DNA from: Chitinophagaceae bacterium
Lineage (GTDB): Bacteria > Bacteroidota > Bacteroidia > Chitinophagales > Chitinophagaceae
Assembly: GCA_023957755.1 (NCBI GenBank)
Contig: JAMLGT010000007.1
Location: 156,258-220,257, forward strand
Direction: 5' to 3'
DNA length: 64,000 nt
The stretch's first letter is position 1; each line of letters opens with the position of its first letter. The translations under genes and the position numbers were made by a program. This document shows, piece after piece, positions 25,893 to 34,893 of this stretch. A model generated the notes under the pieces. The model saw nothing but the letters and a program-made list of their open reading frames with translations. It was not told the origin of the DNA and ran no database searches.

Positions 25893-27018
25893 AATTATCA
25901 GGTTGCACTAAAATAGAGGACAATTTGCCGGATAAGTTTATCTCTTCCGTAAAATCAATATTCAATGAAACCACAAAGAAATCACTTTCATCACTCAGTT
26001 TCAAGGTGTGGCTATCGGGATAAATAAGCTGAAGGCGCTTTTTGACATTAGCAATGCCTATACCATTACTCCCGGATGTAATACCCTCATTTTTGCTATT
26101 GCTGATTTTCACCTTCATGCTGTTTCCCTTTACAGACAGATCCACACTGAGCCAGGGTTTTTCTATCTGCTCTGATGTGCCATGCTTGAAAGCATTCTCA
26201 ATAAAAGGCAACAGCATAAGCGGTGCTATATAATGTGCTCCTACGTTTCCATTAATATTCCACGAAATATCGATTTTATTTCCATAGCGCTCCCGTTCCA
26301 GTTCAATATAATTCTTCATTATCTCCAACTCCTTCTCCAGCCTTACTTCCGGCGCCTTGCAGTCATATAGCATATAGCTCAGCAGGTTTGACAGTTTTAG
26401 AACCAGCTCGGGTGTTTTAGGTGAATGTTCAAGCGAAAAAGAATAAATATTATTGAGTGTATTGAACAGGAAATGAGGATGTACCTGTGCCTTCAGCAAT
26501 TGCAGTTCGGCTACCATCTTTTCCTGCTGCACATTGAGCAGATCCTGTTGTTTCTTGTTCCAGAATTTAAAAAACTTAATAACCATTGGAATTGCTGCGG
26601 AGGTAGTAAGACACAGGTAGCAGAATGCCAGAGGCCCCGCCGGAAGTATATCCTTAAACTCCATCGCTTCCTGCAAAGGAATATATATAAATGCCCTGAA
26701 CCATTGGTCAATATACAGGCCCACAAATCCCCAGGCGAGTATTAACAGTAAGAACTGCACCAGCTTTTCTTTCATTAACAACTGCGGAACGGCCCAGTAA
26801 GCCATAGGGTAGCCATACAAAATAAATATAGGCAACCACATGGTCATATTGATAACCTCTCGTCCATAAGATCCGGGAGATCCTAACAACTTCCAGAATA
26901 AAGCCCATATCAAGGTATGAAAGACCCAAAATACAGTATGGCGAGCCATTCTATACTTTGTAGAAAAAATAAAGTCGTTGTACAAAAATGTATTGACTGA
27001 GCTCAGCAATTTATTCAT
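25867..27018 (-). CDS. LytS/YehU-type sensor histidine kinase
   Basis: 383 residues. Four hydrophobic segments lie at about 27-46, 58-80, 86-104 and 127-150, with short loops and no large periplasmic sensor. A coiled segment leads to the His_kinase block QVHPHFLFNTLNNIYSFS, where His182 is the likely phosphoacceptor. LLPFIENAFKHG (N box) and GSNGIGIANVKKRLQLIYP (G box) complete the ATPase domain. It should phosphorylate the LytTR regulator encoded next to it; the signal is unknown. Confidence 0.92.
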   Translation of the reverse strand: MNKLLSSVNTFLYNDFIFSTKYRMARHTVFWVFHTLIWALFWKLLGSPGSYGREVINMTMWLPIFILYGYPMAYWAVPQLLMKEKLVQFLLLILAWGFVGLYIDQWFRAFIYIPLQEAMEFKDILPAGPLAFCYLCLTTSAAIPMVIKFFKFWNKKQQDLLNVQQEKMVAELQLLKAQVHPHFLFNTLNNIYSFSLEHSPKTPELVLKLSNLLSYMLYDCKAPEVRLEKELEIMKNYIELERERYGNKIDISWNINGNVGAHYIAPLMLLPFIENAFKHGTSEQIEKPWLSVDLSVKGNSMKVKISNSKNEGITSGSNGIGIANVKKRLQLIYPDSHTLKLSDESDFFVVSLNIDFTEEINLSGKLSSILVQPDNYETAVPAY

Positions 27019-27306
27019 TGGTTCGTTTTTTTGTTTACTAAAGCAATCGGTAAAGTAATCTTATAGAAAGAACCAAATCGAAGTTATAAAAACCATCACA
27101 CTCCTAATACAGGAAAAAGACCAAGTGCACAATTTTCCGACAAACGACTTATAAATACCAGTTTGGGGTATCTGTCTCTAATTATTGTTTTATCTCTATA
27201 AATAACTCCATTGGGCGATTTCCATAAGGAAGCGGTTTTTTCAGTTTTTACATTAGCTAAAGCATCAGGCAACACACTCATTTGATAACTTCTAAAATCT
27301 ACAATC

Positions 27307-27768
27307 ATGAAGCAGAAGGCACAGGTGTTCCAACTCTTACTACTCACTATTCTATTCACGCCCTTAACACACTTCACAATGGCACAAAAATCTGCGGCCG
27401 ACATGGTTAAATCCGCAAAACAGGAGATCGAAAACCTTACTCCCCAACAGGCAAATGCTGAAATAAAAAAGGGAGACGTAACAGTAATCGACATCCGCGA
27501 GCCGGATGAACTTTTAAAAAACGGGAAAATAGCAGGTGCTACAAATGCCCCCAGAGGTATGTTGGAATTTTATGCTGACCCCACTCTTCCATATCACAAA
27601 CCAGAATTCGACAAAGAGAAAAGAATCATACTCTATTGTGCATCCAGTGGCAGATCAGCATTGGCCGTGAAAACACTTAAGGAAATGGGATATAAGAATG
27701 TAGCTCATATTGACGGCGGGTTGAAGGCCTGGACTGATGCAGGTTTACCCATCGACTCATCTCAATAG
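27307..27768 (+). CDS. Exported rhodanese-like protein
   Basis: 153 residues with a signal peptide (VFQLLLLTILFTPLTHFTMAQ). The single rhodanese domain spans about 55-150: VIDIREPDELLKNGKI, GATNAPRGMLEF, and the active loop LYCASSGRS, where the Cys would carry the persulfide. HIDGGLKAWTDAGLP closes the domain. Such single-domain periplasmic rhodaneses handle sulfane sulfur, or may be non-catalytic. The gene is divergent from the histidine kinase gene and stands alone. Confidence 0.88.
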   Translation: MKQKAQVFQLLLLTILFTPLTHFTMAQKSAADMVKSAKQEIENLTPQQANAEIKKGDVTVIDIREPDELLKNGKIAGATNAPRGMLEFYADPTLPYHKPEFDKEKRIILYCASSGRSALAVKTLKEMGYKNVAHIDGGLKAWTDAGLPIDSSQ

Positions 27769-27986
27769 GAAATTAAATAAGTTTTAAAAAGACATCTAAG
27801 TGACTCCCTCTTAATCATACGAAATAAACGAAATCAGGATATAGCCAATCCGCATAACGGATAACTATCCAAAAACACCCTTTCAATATCTTAAAAAACC
27901 ATGAGTTAAGACCCTTCTGAAATCCCGGGAATTGAGTAGCAGCCAGACGATTAGAATTATCCTTTTAACCAATAAAATTTTATACA

Positions 27987-28661
27987 ATGACCAGGCAATT
28001 AAAACTAAGAATCCACAGTGTAAAGTGTGTGGACGAAACCGGCGGAAAGTATTTCGAGAAATTGGGCAACGATGAAATCTATCTCAGTGGATTTACAATT
28101 GACGGAGAAGGGAAGACAACAAAAATTCCCGCATTCAATATTTACTCAAACTTTGACGATGGAGAGGTGAAAAAATATGACCCACCTCACACATTCACCA
28201 CTTTCACTGTTTCCGATACAAAAAACTGGCCTAAAGATTTTGGCGTGTGCTTTCTATTATTCGAGAGGGATTCAGGCGATATGAATGAAGCACTTGACAT
28301 GGCCTATCAGAAATTTAAAGAAGAGGTTAACTCTAAAATGGCTTCAGCTAAGGGTTCTGATAAGAATTCATTTGCAATACCGTGGGAAATTATTTTTTCA
28401 ACAATCATCCCGATGGTGGCAAGGTATCTGCAATCAATTATTGCATCAGCCATATCCGACGACCCATTCCCACTAGAATCTGTGTCCCTAAATATACCCG
28501 GGGAAAACTTTAACTGGGGAGGCAGTAACACATCCCCTATTGACAAGGTCGAATTCAGAGGCAACGATGGAGTGTACTATTTGTTTTACGACTGGGAATT
28601 AATAGGGAAAAACGAAGGGTGGTTCGATCTTCCAAAGGAAAGAGACCACAGGACAAGCTGA
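27987..28661 (+). CDS. Unknown protein, 224 residues
   Basis: I do not recognise a family. No signal peptide is visible. Residues 1-85 look beta-rich (LKLRIHSVKCVDETGGKYF, IYLSGFTIDG, TFTTFTVSD); 85-125 are acidic and helical; 130-150 form a hydrophobic stretch (PWEIIFSTIIPMVARYLQSI) that could be a membrane or buried helix. The last 60 residues contain VEFRGNDGVYYLFYDWEL, a beta-hairpin-like end. It starts after 218 gene-free bp and ends only 30 bp before the propeller protein, so they may be co-expressed. Confidence 0.6.
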   Translation: MTRQLKLRIHSVKCVDETGGKYFEKLGNDEIYLSGFTIDGEGKTTKIPAFNIYSNFDDGEVKKYDPPHTFTTFTVSDTKNWPKDFGVCFLLFERDSGDMNEALDMAYQKFKEEVNSKMASAKGSDKNSFAIPWEIIFSTIIPMVARYLQSIIASAISDDPFPLESVSLNIPGENFNWGGSNTSPIDKVEFRGNDGVYYLFYDWELIGKNEGWFDLPKERDHRTS

Positions 28662-28691
28662 GCATTGCATTCACTACAAAACAATCATTTT

Positions 28692-30203
28692 ATGAAATCG
28701 ATTTCTATATTATTCTTCACGATATTATGTGTGCTAATCTGCAATGCACAAAACGTTGGCATTGGCACTACCACACCAGACGCAAGCGCCGCCCTTGACA
28801 TAAAAAGTGGCGACAAAGGCATGTTGGTTCCCCGCGTAGCACTCACTGCCGTAAATGTAGCTGCGCCGATTACCGCTCCCGCTGATGCCTTATTGATTTA
28901 TAATACTGCCACTGCCGGTACCGGAGAAAATGCTGTAAGTCCCGGGTTTTATTACTGGAACACTACCACTATGCGGTGGACAGCAATTGCAACCAGAACA
29001 TCTGATGCAGATCAAGGCAACGTCGGCTTCGGTGCCTGGAGCGATTGCCCTGCTGCCATCAGCAACATTGGAGCATACAATCCCGTATATGCAGATGATG
29101 GAATGACTGGAGATAATTTTGGATATAGCGTATCCATATCCGGAGATTACGCTATTATTGGATGTGACGTTAATAGCTCCAATGACAATAGTGGCTACGC
29201 ATACATTTTCCATTTTGATGGAACAAACTGGCTTTTGCAACAAAAAATTTCAGCAAGCGATGCTGCGGGGTACGATAGATTTGGGTTTTCTGTCTCCATG
29301 TCCGGTAACACTGCCATCGTTGGGGCATCGGGGAAAGAATCTGAAAAAGGAGCTGCCTATATTTTTCATTTTAATGGAACAAACTGGGTAGAGCAGCAAA
29401 AACTAATAAGTTCAGATGTCGCAGTGGGTGATGAATTTGGAAAATCAGTCTCTATTTACGGTAGCTATGCTGTGATAGGTGCTAACGCTGATGATGATTA
29501 TATGGGGGCAGCATACCTTTTTCATTTTGATAACACCAGTGGCAATTGGGTACAGCTACAAAAATTAACAGCGGGCAACCGAGAACGTGTGGGAGGAGAT
29601 AATTTTGGAAATAGCGTTGCTATATATGGACTTAATATTATAGTGGGTGCCATTCAAAAGGATTCCCAAAAAGGGGCAGCTTATACATTTTATTCACCCG
29701 ACAAAGGAGTTACCTGGGTGGGGCCGCAAAAATTGACACCAGGCAATGGATCCCCTGGATATTTCTTTGGGAATAGCATTTCCATTTCCGGTAATCACGC
29801 TTTTATCGGGATGTATGGAGATAATGATTACAGTGGTTCAGTTTATGATTTTTATTTAGACGGTACAAGTTGGATACTTCAACAAAAGTTAATTGCAGGT
29901 GATGGTAATAGCAAAAAGGGTTTTGGATCCAGCGTCTCCATTTCAGGAAATACTGCCATTATTGGATCTGTATCTACGGGACTAAACAGGGGACTGGGGT
30001 CCGCATATATTTTTCATTTTGATGGTACACGTTGGCTACAGCAGCAAAAGATCACAAGGCCGGGAGGTAGTGGCGATCCTGAATTCTTTGGAGGGTCTTG
30101 CAGTGTGGATAATAATGGCCGGTTTGTAATTGGTGCATACGGTGCGATAGGAGGCCAGACTGATGGCAGGGGTAGAGCATTTTTCGGAAAAATAAATGAA
30201 TAA
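28692..30203 (+). CDS. Exported FG-GAP protein, predicted seven-bladed beta-propeller
   Basis: 503 residues from the ATG at 28692, chosen because it begins the signal peptide (SISILFFTILCVLICNAQ). The mature N-terminus, NVGIGTTTPDASAALDI, is the same module that begins the next two proteins. Seven repeats follow from about residue 135, each with a [DY]xFGxSVSISGxxAIIGA pattern and an intervening FHFDGTxWxxQQK strand. That is the FG-GAP/integrin-alpha type propeller blade, and seven copies would close one propeller. There is no sorting domain, so how it is exported past the periplasm is unclear. Probably a surface or secreted binding protein. Confidence 0.75.
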   Translation: MKSISILFFTILCVLICNAQNVGIGTTTPDASAALDIKSGDKGMLVPRVALTAVNVAAPITAPADALLIYNTATAGTGENAVSPGFYYWNTTTMRWTAIATRTSDADQGNVGFGAWSDCPAAISNIGAYNPVYADDGMTGDNFGYSVSISGDYAIIGCDVNSSNDNSGYAYIFHFDGTNWLLQQKISASDAAGYDRFGFSVSMSGNTAIVGASGKESEKGAAYIFHFNGTNWVEQQKLISSDVAVGDEFGKSVSIYGSYAVIGANADDDYMGAAYLFHFDNTSGNWVQLQKLTAGNRERVGGDNFGNSVAIYGLNIIVGAIQKDSQKGAAYTFYSPDKGVTWVGPQKLTPGNGSPGYFFGNSISISGNHAFIGMYGDNDYSGSVYDFYLDGTSWILQQKLIAGDGNSKKGFGSSVSISGNTAIIGSVSTGLNRGLGSAYIFHFDGTRWLQQQKITRPGGSGDPEFFGGSCSVDNNGRFVIGAYGAIGGQTDGRGRAFFGKINE

Positions 30204-30276
30204 TATTCAAAACATTTTTTCGTGTAACCATTAGCCTTACTTATTACCAATACAAAACATAAAAAATAAGACAAGT

Positions 30277-32733
30277 ATGAAACCAATAGCATGCTTACTC
30301 ATCGTTTTTCTTATTGCATTTCGTAGCAACGCCCAAAACGTTGGCATTGGTACTGCCAATCCATTAAACAAACTGCATATTGCCGGTGGACTTCGGGTGG
30401 ATACGCTTGCAAATGGTATTGATGCCGGCATCCTGCAACACAACAAAGATGGCGTGGTGTTCAGTTTGAAATTTACCGGTCTGTCAACCGATGTACTTCG
30501 GGGTGATGGCACATTTGGCGCCGTAGGATCAGGTGGTTCAGGATGGCTGCTTAGTGGTAATTCAGGAACAGATCCTAATACACAATTTATTGGAACTATT
30601 GACAAAACTCCCTTGCGGTTCAGGATCAATAATGCCAATGCAGGTCACCTGGATAGTGCTGGATTCAATACATCATTCGGCTTTCGCACTTTTGATTCTT
30701 TAACTACCGGAACCTACAATAGTGCATTGGGTTATAAATCTCTTATCAGTAATACTACCGGAAAATATAATTCAGCTTTGGGGGCAAATGTGCTTCGCTT
30801 TAATACTACAGGCGGGCATAATACCGGTATCGGAAACTTATCGCTTTACAGCAATACAACCGGAAGTGACAATACTGCAATTGGGGATCAATCTATGTCA
30901 AATAACACTACCGGTGGATTTAATACTGCTTTAGGAATGCAGTCTCTATATTCAAATACTACCGGTATTAATAATACCTCATTAGGTGCAAGTACATTGG
31001 TTTCCAACTCTGCCGGAAACGGCAATACTGCTGCAGGTAATTACAGCCTCAGCGGAAATACTACAGGCGGACAAAATACTGCCATCGGGATTTCGGCAAT
31101 GGAAGCAAACGAAACAGGGAGTAATAACACGGCAACCGGTAATGCAGCTCTACTCAATAATATTTCCGGTTATTCCAATACAGCTATGGGTACCAGTGCT
31201 TTGTTTAATAATATTTCAGGAAATAATTTAGTAGCTGTCGGTGATTCGGCAATGTATAATCAGAATGGCGGTGGTGGACTGAATACAGCTATTGGTTCTA
31301 AAGCTTTATTCAGCAATACAACCGGTTCTAATATCACTGCATTGGGATATCAGGCAGCCTATTCAAATGCAACTGGTTCATGGTTGACTGCTTTAGGAAC
31401 AGAAGCATTATACAACAATACTACCGGCGGTTATAATACAGCAGTAGGTTTCAGAACTTTGTATTCCAATACAACGGGAAATTTTAATACAGGCTCAGGG
31501 CAGTATGTAATGAATGCTAATACTGAGGGAAGTAATAATTCTGCTTTTGGCACTTATTCACTTCAGAACAATACTACAGGTAGCGGTAATACAGTTGCCG
31601 GATATTCTGCTTTTAAGAATAATATCACCGGTTCATATAATATTGCTATCGGCCTTAGCGCAGGAGAGTCTGCCACCGGTGATTATAACACCATCATTGG
31701 AAATACGGCAGGAATAAATAACACAGGGAGTTGGGTAACTATTATTGGTACCGATGCCGGTAAAAATAACACGGCAAATGGCAACGTCTTTGTTGGGTCA
31801 TCTGCCGGAATGGCTAACACAACAGGCTATTTCAACAGTTTTATTGGAGACAATGCCGGAGTTAGCAACACTACCGGATGGGGAAATACTGCAACCGGAA
31901 GTTTTGCCCTTGAAAGCAATACTTACGGTTCAGGTAATACGGCAATGGGAACAGGCACATTAAAAATAAGTAATGGCGGTTCCAATAGCGCTTATGGGTA
32001 CCTCTCACTATCTAAAAATACATCAGGTAGCAGCAATACAGCACTGGGGCACCAATCACTCTATCAAAATACAGTTGGGTACAATAATACCGGTATTGGG
32101 AATAATGCATTAGGTACCAACACAACAGGAAACAATAATACAGCCATCGGGTACTTTGCAGATGTCTCCTCAGGAAATATAACCAACGCAACAGCCATAG
32201 GCTACGGAACAGTGGTCAACGCCAGTAACAAAATACGCCTGGGAAATTCATCGGTTACAGTTATTGAAGGGCAGGTTCCTTTTACCACACCTTCTGACGG
32301 TAGATTCAAAACCAATATCACCGAATCAGTAAAAGGTCTTGACTTTATATTAAAGCTGCGTCCGGTGGTTTATAATTTCCAGACAGGAAAATTCAATCAG
32401 TTTATCCAGACAGGTAAAATATCAGATGCTATATACGCCGGCTATTCCGAATCAGAAAAAATAAGGCATAGTGGTTTCATTGCACAGGAAGTAGAGAGAG
32501 TGGCTAATGAGACAGGTTATGATTTTGATGGGGTGATCATGCCTAAGACCGACAAAGATGCTTACGGACTTTCCTATTCACAATTTGTAGTGCCATTAGT
32601 AAAGGCTGTGCAGGAATTAAATGAAAAATCAGAAAAAGAAAATTTGGAATTAAAAAAGGAAAACAAATTACTGAAGGATAAAGTAGATGAACTGGTTAAG
32701 AGATTGGAATTATTGGAAAAGAAAATCAATTAG
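30277..32733 (+). CDS. Large repeat fibre protein with C-terminal S74 intramolecular chaperone
   Basis: 818 residues: a signal peptide, then the NVGIGTANPLNKLHI module, then from about residue 140 to 660 a run of roughly thirty 17-residue repeats of pattern NTTGxxNTAIGxxSLxS, expected to form a beta-solenoid or trimeric fibre like a phage tail spike or adhesin stalk. SDGRFKTN at about 670 starts the peptidase S74 domain with its Ser-Asp-x-Arg-x-Lys core; GFIAQEVERVANE and GLSYSQFVVPLVKAVQEL are conserved. The C-terminal 45 residues form a coiled coil. In phage tail spikes this domain trimerises the fibre and then cleaves itself off. Confidence 0.85.
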   Translation: MKPIACLLIVFLIAFRSNAQNVGIGTANPLNKLHIAGGLRVDTLANGIDAGILQHNKDGVVFSLKFTGLSTDVLRGDGTFGAVGSGGSGWLLSGNSGTDPNTQFIGTIDKTPLRFRINNANAGHLDSAGFNTSFGFRTFDSLTTGTYNSALGYKSLISNTTGKYNSALGANVLRFNTTGGHNTGIGNLSLYSNTTGSDNTAIGDQSMSNNTTGGFNTALGMQSLYSNTTGINNTSLGASTLVSNSAGNGNTAAGNYSLSGNTTGGQNTAIGISAMEANETGSNNTATGNAALLNNISGYSNTAMGTSALFNNISGNNLVAVGDSAMYNQNGGGGLNTAIGSKALFSNTTGSNITALGYQAAYSNATGSWLTALGTEALYNNTTGGYNTAVGFRTLYSNTTGNFNTGSGQYVMNANTEGSNNSAFGTYSLQNNTTGSGNTVAGYSAFKNNITGSYNIAIGLSAGESATGDYNTIIGNTAGINNTGSWVTIIGTDAGKNNTANGNVFVGSSAGMANTTGYFNSFIGDNAGVSNTTGWGNTATGSFALESNTYGSGNTAMGTGTLKISNGGSNSAYGYLSLSKNTSGSSNTALGHQSLYQNTVGYNNTGIGNNALGTNTTGNNNTAIGYFADVSSGNITNATAIGYGTVVNASNKIRLGNSSVTVIEGQVPFTTPSDGRFKTNITESVKGLDFILKLRPVVYNFQTGKFNQFIQTGKISDAIYAGYSESEKIRHSGFIAQEVERVANETGYDFDGVIMPKTDKDAYGLSYSQFVVPLVKAVQELNEKSEKENLELKKENKLLKDKVDELVKRLELLEKKIN

Positions 32734-32756
32734 TAAAACCATTAAACTTATCAGGG

Positions 32757-34862
32757 ATGAAGAAAATTTTTCTTACGCTGATTACTTTTTATTCATTCAT
32801 GAGTGTACAGGCTCAAAATGTGGGTATTGGTACAAATACTCCTCATGCATCTTCTAAATTGGAAATTACCTCTGACCATGCAGGTCTCCTGATTCCGAGA
32901 CTTACTTCTGTTCAAAGAACCGGCATCAATAGCCCTGCGACAGGGTTGCTGGTTTTTGATACAGACTCTGCAGCCTTTGCCTACTATACGGGTAGTGTAT
33001 GGCTTTTTCTGAATAGCAAAAATGATAAATCCAATGACTGGAGTACCACAGGTAATGCAGGTACAGGTGCTGATAATTTTATTGGCACTACGGACAAACA
33101 TCCGCTTCAATTCAGAGTAGCAAATGTGAGGGCAGGTTTTATGGACTCTGTAAGTACAAATACCAGCTTTGGATTTCGTTCGCTAGATTCTATTACAACA
33201 GGCATTTACAACACAGCAATAGGGAACAGGGTGCTTGTTTCAAATAAGACAGGTTTTCAAAATACTGCAATAGGCAATGCGGCATTATACTTCAACCAGG
33301 GGAACAATAATATAGCCGTAGGAAGCCTGTCTTTACTTGCTAACAAGACGGGAAATAACAACATTGGCATTGGTGTTTCTTCACTAATTAATAATACCTC
33401 CGGCTATTCAAATGTAGCAATAGGAATGGGTACCTTGTACAGTAATACTGCTAATAACAACCTGGTGGCTATCGGGGATTCAGCATTATATAATCAGAAT
33501 GAAGGATACTATAATACTGCCGTGGGTTCAAAAGCATTATACTCCAATACTTCTGGCTACGAGAATACTGCAAATGGGTACCATTCGCTCTACTCCAACA
33601 CTACTGGATGGTCTAATACTGCAAATGGGTACCAATCACTTTCATCCAACACCACAGGTAACCTAAACACTGCTATTGGGTACAATTCGCTCTTATCCAA
33701 CACCACAGGCCACGGGAACACTGCTAATGGTTCAAATACCCTATATAGTAATACAACCGGGTTGGATAATACCGCTACAGGAATTGGGGCACTTTTTAGC
33801 AATACAACCGGTTCATATAATACTGCTAATGGAGCATTAGTACTTTTTTACAACACTACCGGAAGCAACAATACTGCTACCGGTTACATCACGCTTTCAA
33901 ACAATACAACCGGTGCAAATAATACCGCTATCGGTTACAGTTCATCATCTCACAATAAGGAGGGGTCTGACAATACTGCCATTGGGTACCAGTCCTTAGA
34001 AAAAAATACAACCGGTTCATATAATACTGCCACTGGTTCTAATGCTCTCCAAAATAATACTACCGGAACAGCTAATACCACAAATGGTGTTTACTCGTTG
34101 GGCGAAAATACTACCGGTATCTATAATACCGCTGTTGGATATTTTGCATTAAGCCTAAATACGACCGGGAATAACAATACTGCAGTTGGCCAGCATGCCC
34201 TGGATATAACATTGAGTTCAGATAATAATACCGCAATTGGATATCAGGCAGGTAAGGATGTCAATTATGGATGGAATAACACCCTTATCGGGGCTGCAGC
34301 CGGTGGCGCTGCTAATGATTCGTATAATACTATTGCTATTGGGTACCACGCCGTTTCTGTCGCTTCTAATCAGGTAACTATTGGCAACAGTAGTAATAAT
34401 TCTTATCGTGTATATGCTAACTGGAGCAATATTAGCGATGGCCGCTTCAAAAAAAATGTGCAGGAAAATGTACCCGGGCTCTCCTTCATCACCAAACTAA
34501 GGCCGGTTACGTACAATTTAGCAGCGACTTCATTAGATAAATTCATGCATCACAATCGCAAGGATTCTCTGAGTGGGCTTTCAACAAAATCACAGAATGA
34601 AGGGTTAAAAGAAAAAGAAAAAATCATCTACACAGGTTTTGTAGCGCAAGAAGTGGAAAGCACTGCCAAATCCCTCGGCTACGATTTCAGCGGGATAGAC
34701 ACTCCCAAAAATGAAAATGATACTTATGGCCTTCGCTATGCGGAGTTTGTAGTGCCTTTGGTAAAAGCCGTGCAGGAGCAACAACAAATGATAGAAAAGC
34801 AACAAAAACTGATTGACACGCTCACCAAGGAAATACAGATGATCAAAAACAAAATGAAGTAA
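32757..34862 (+). CDS. Second repeat fibre protein with S74 chaperone domain
   Basis: 701 residues, a paralogue of the preceding protein. It has a signal peptide, NVGIGTNTPHASSKLEI and a short linker (SGLLVFDTDSAAFAYYTGS-like segment about 60-80), then about 24 copies of the NTTGxxNTAxGxxSL repeat up to residue ~555. ISDGRFKKNVQ opens the S74 domain; FVAQEVESTAKSLGYDF and GLRYAEFVVPLVKAVQEQ follow, then a Gln/Lys-rich coiled coil. It starts 23 bp after the first fibre gene, so the two fibres are co-expressed and could be alternative or mixed components. A sequence insertion of ~25 residues sits within the chaperone domain. Confidence 0.85.
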   Translation: MKKIFLTLITFYSFMSVQAQNVGIGTNTPHASSKLEITSDHAGLLIPRLTSVQRTGINSPATGLLVFDTDSAAFAYYTGSVWLFLNSKNDKSNDWSTTGNAGTGADNFIGTTDKHPLQFRVANVRAGFMDSVSTNTSFGFRSLDSITTGIYNTAIGNRVLVSNKTGFQNTAIGNAALYFNQGNNNIAVGSLSLLANKTGNNNIGIGVSSLINNTSGYSNVAIGMGTLYSNTANNNLVAIGDSALYNQNEGYYNTAVGSKALYSNTSGYENTANGYHSLYSNTTGWSNTANGYQSLSSNTTGNLNTAIGYNSLLSNTTGHGNTANGSNTLYSNTTGLDNTATGIGALFSNTTGSYNTANGALVLFYNTTGSNNTATGYITLSNNTTGANNTAIGYSSSSHNKEGSDNTAIGYQSLEKNTTGSYNTATGSNALQNNTTGTANTTNGVYSLGENTTGIYNTAVGYFALSLNTTGNNNTAVGQHALDITLSSDNNTAIGYQAGKDVNYGWNNTLIGAAAGGAANDSYNTIAIGYHAVSVASNQVTIGNSSNNSYRVYANWSNISDGRFKKNVQENVPGLSFITKLRPVTYNLAATSLDKFMHHNRKDSLSGLSTKSQNEGLKEKEKIIYTGFVAQEVESTAKSLGYDFSGIDTPKNENDTYGLRYAEFVVPLVKAVQEQQQMIEKQQKLIDTLTKEIQMIKNKMK

Positions 34863-34893
34863 CCACATTATGATTCCTCAAAAAATCTTAAAA

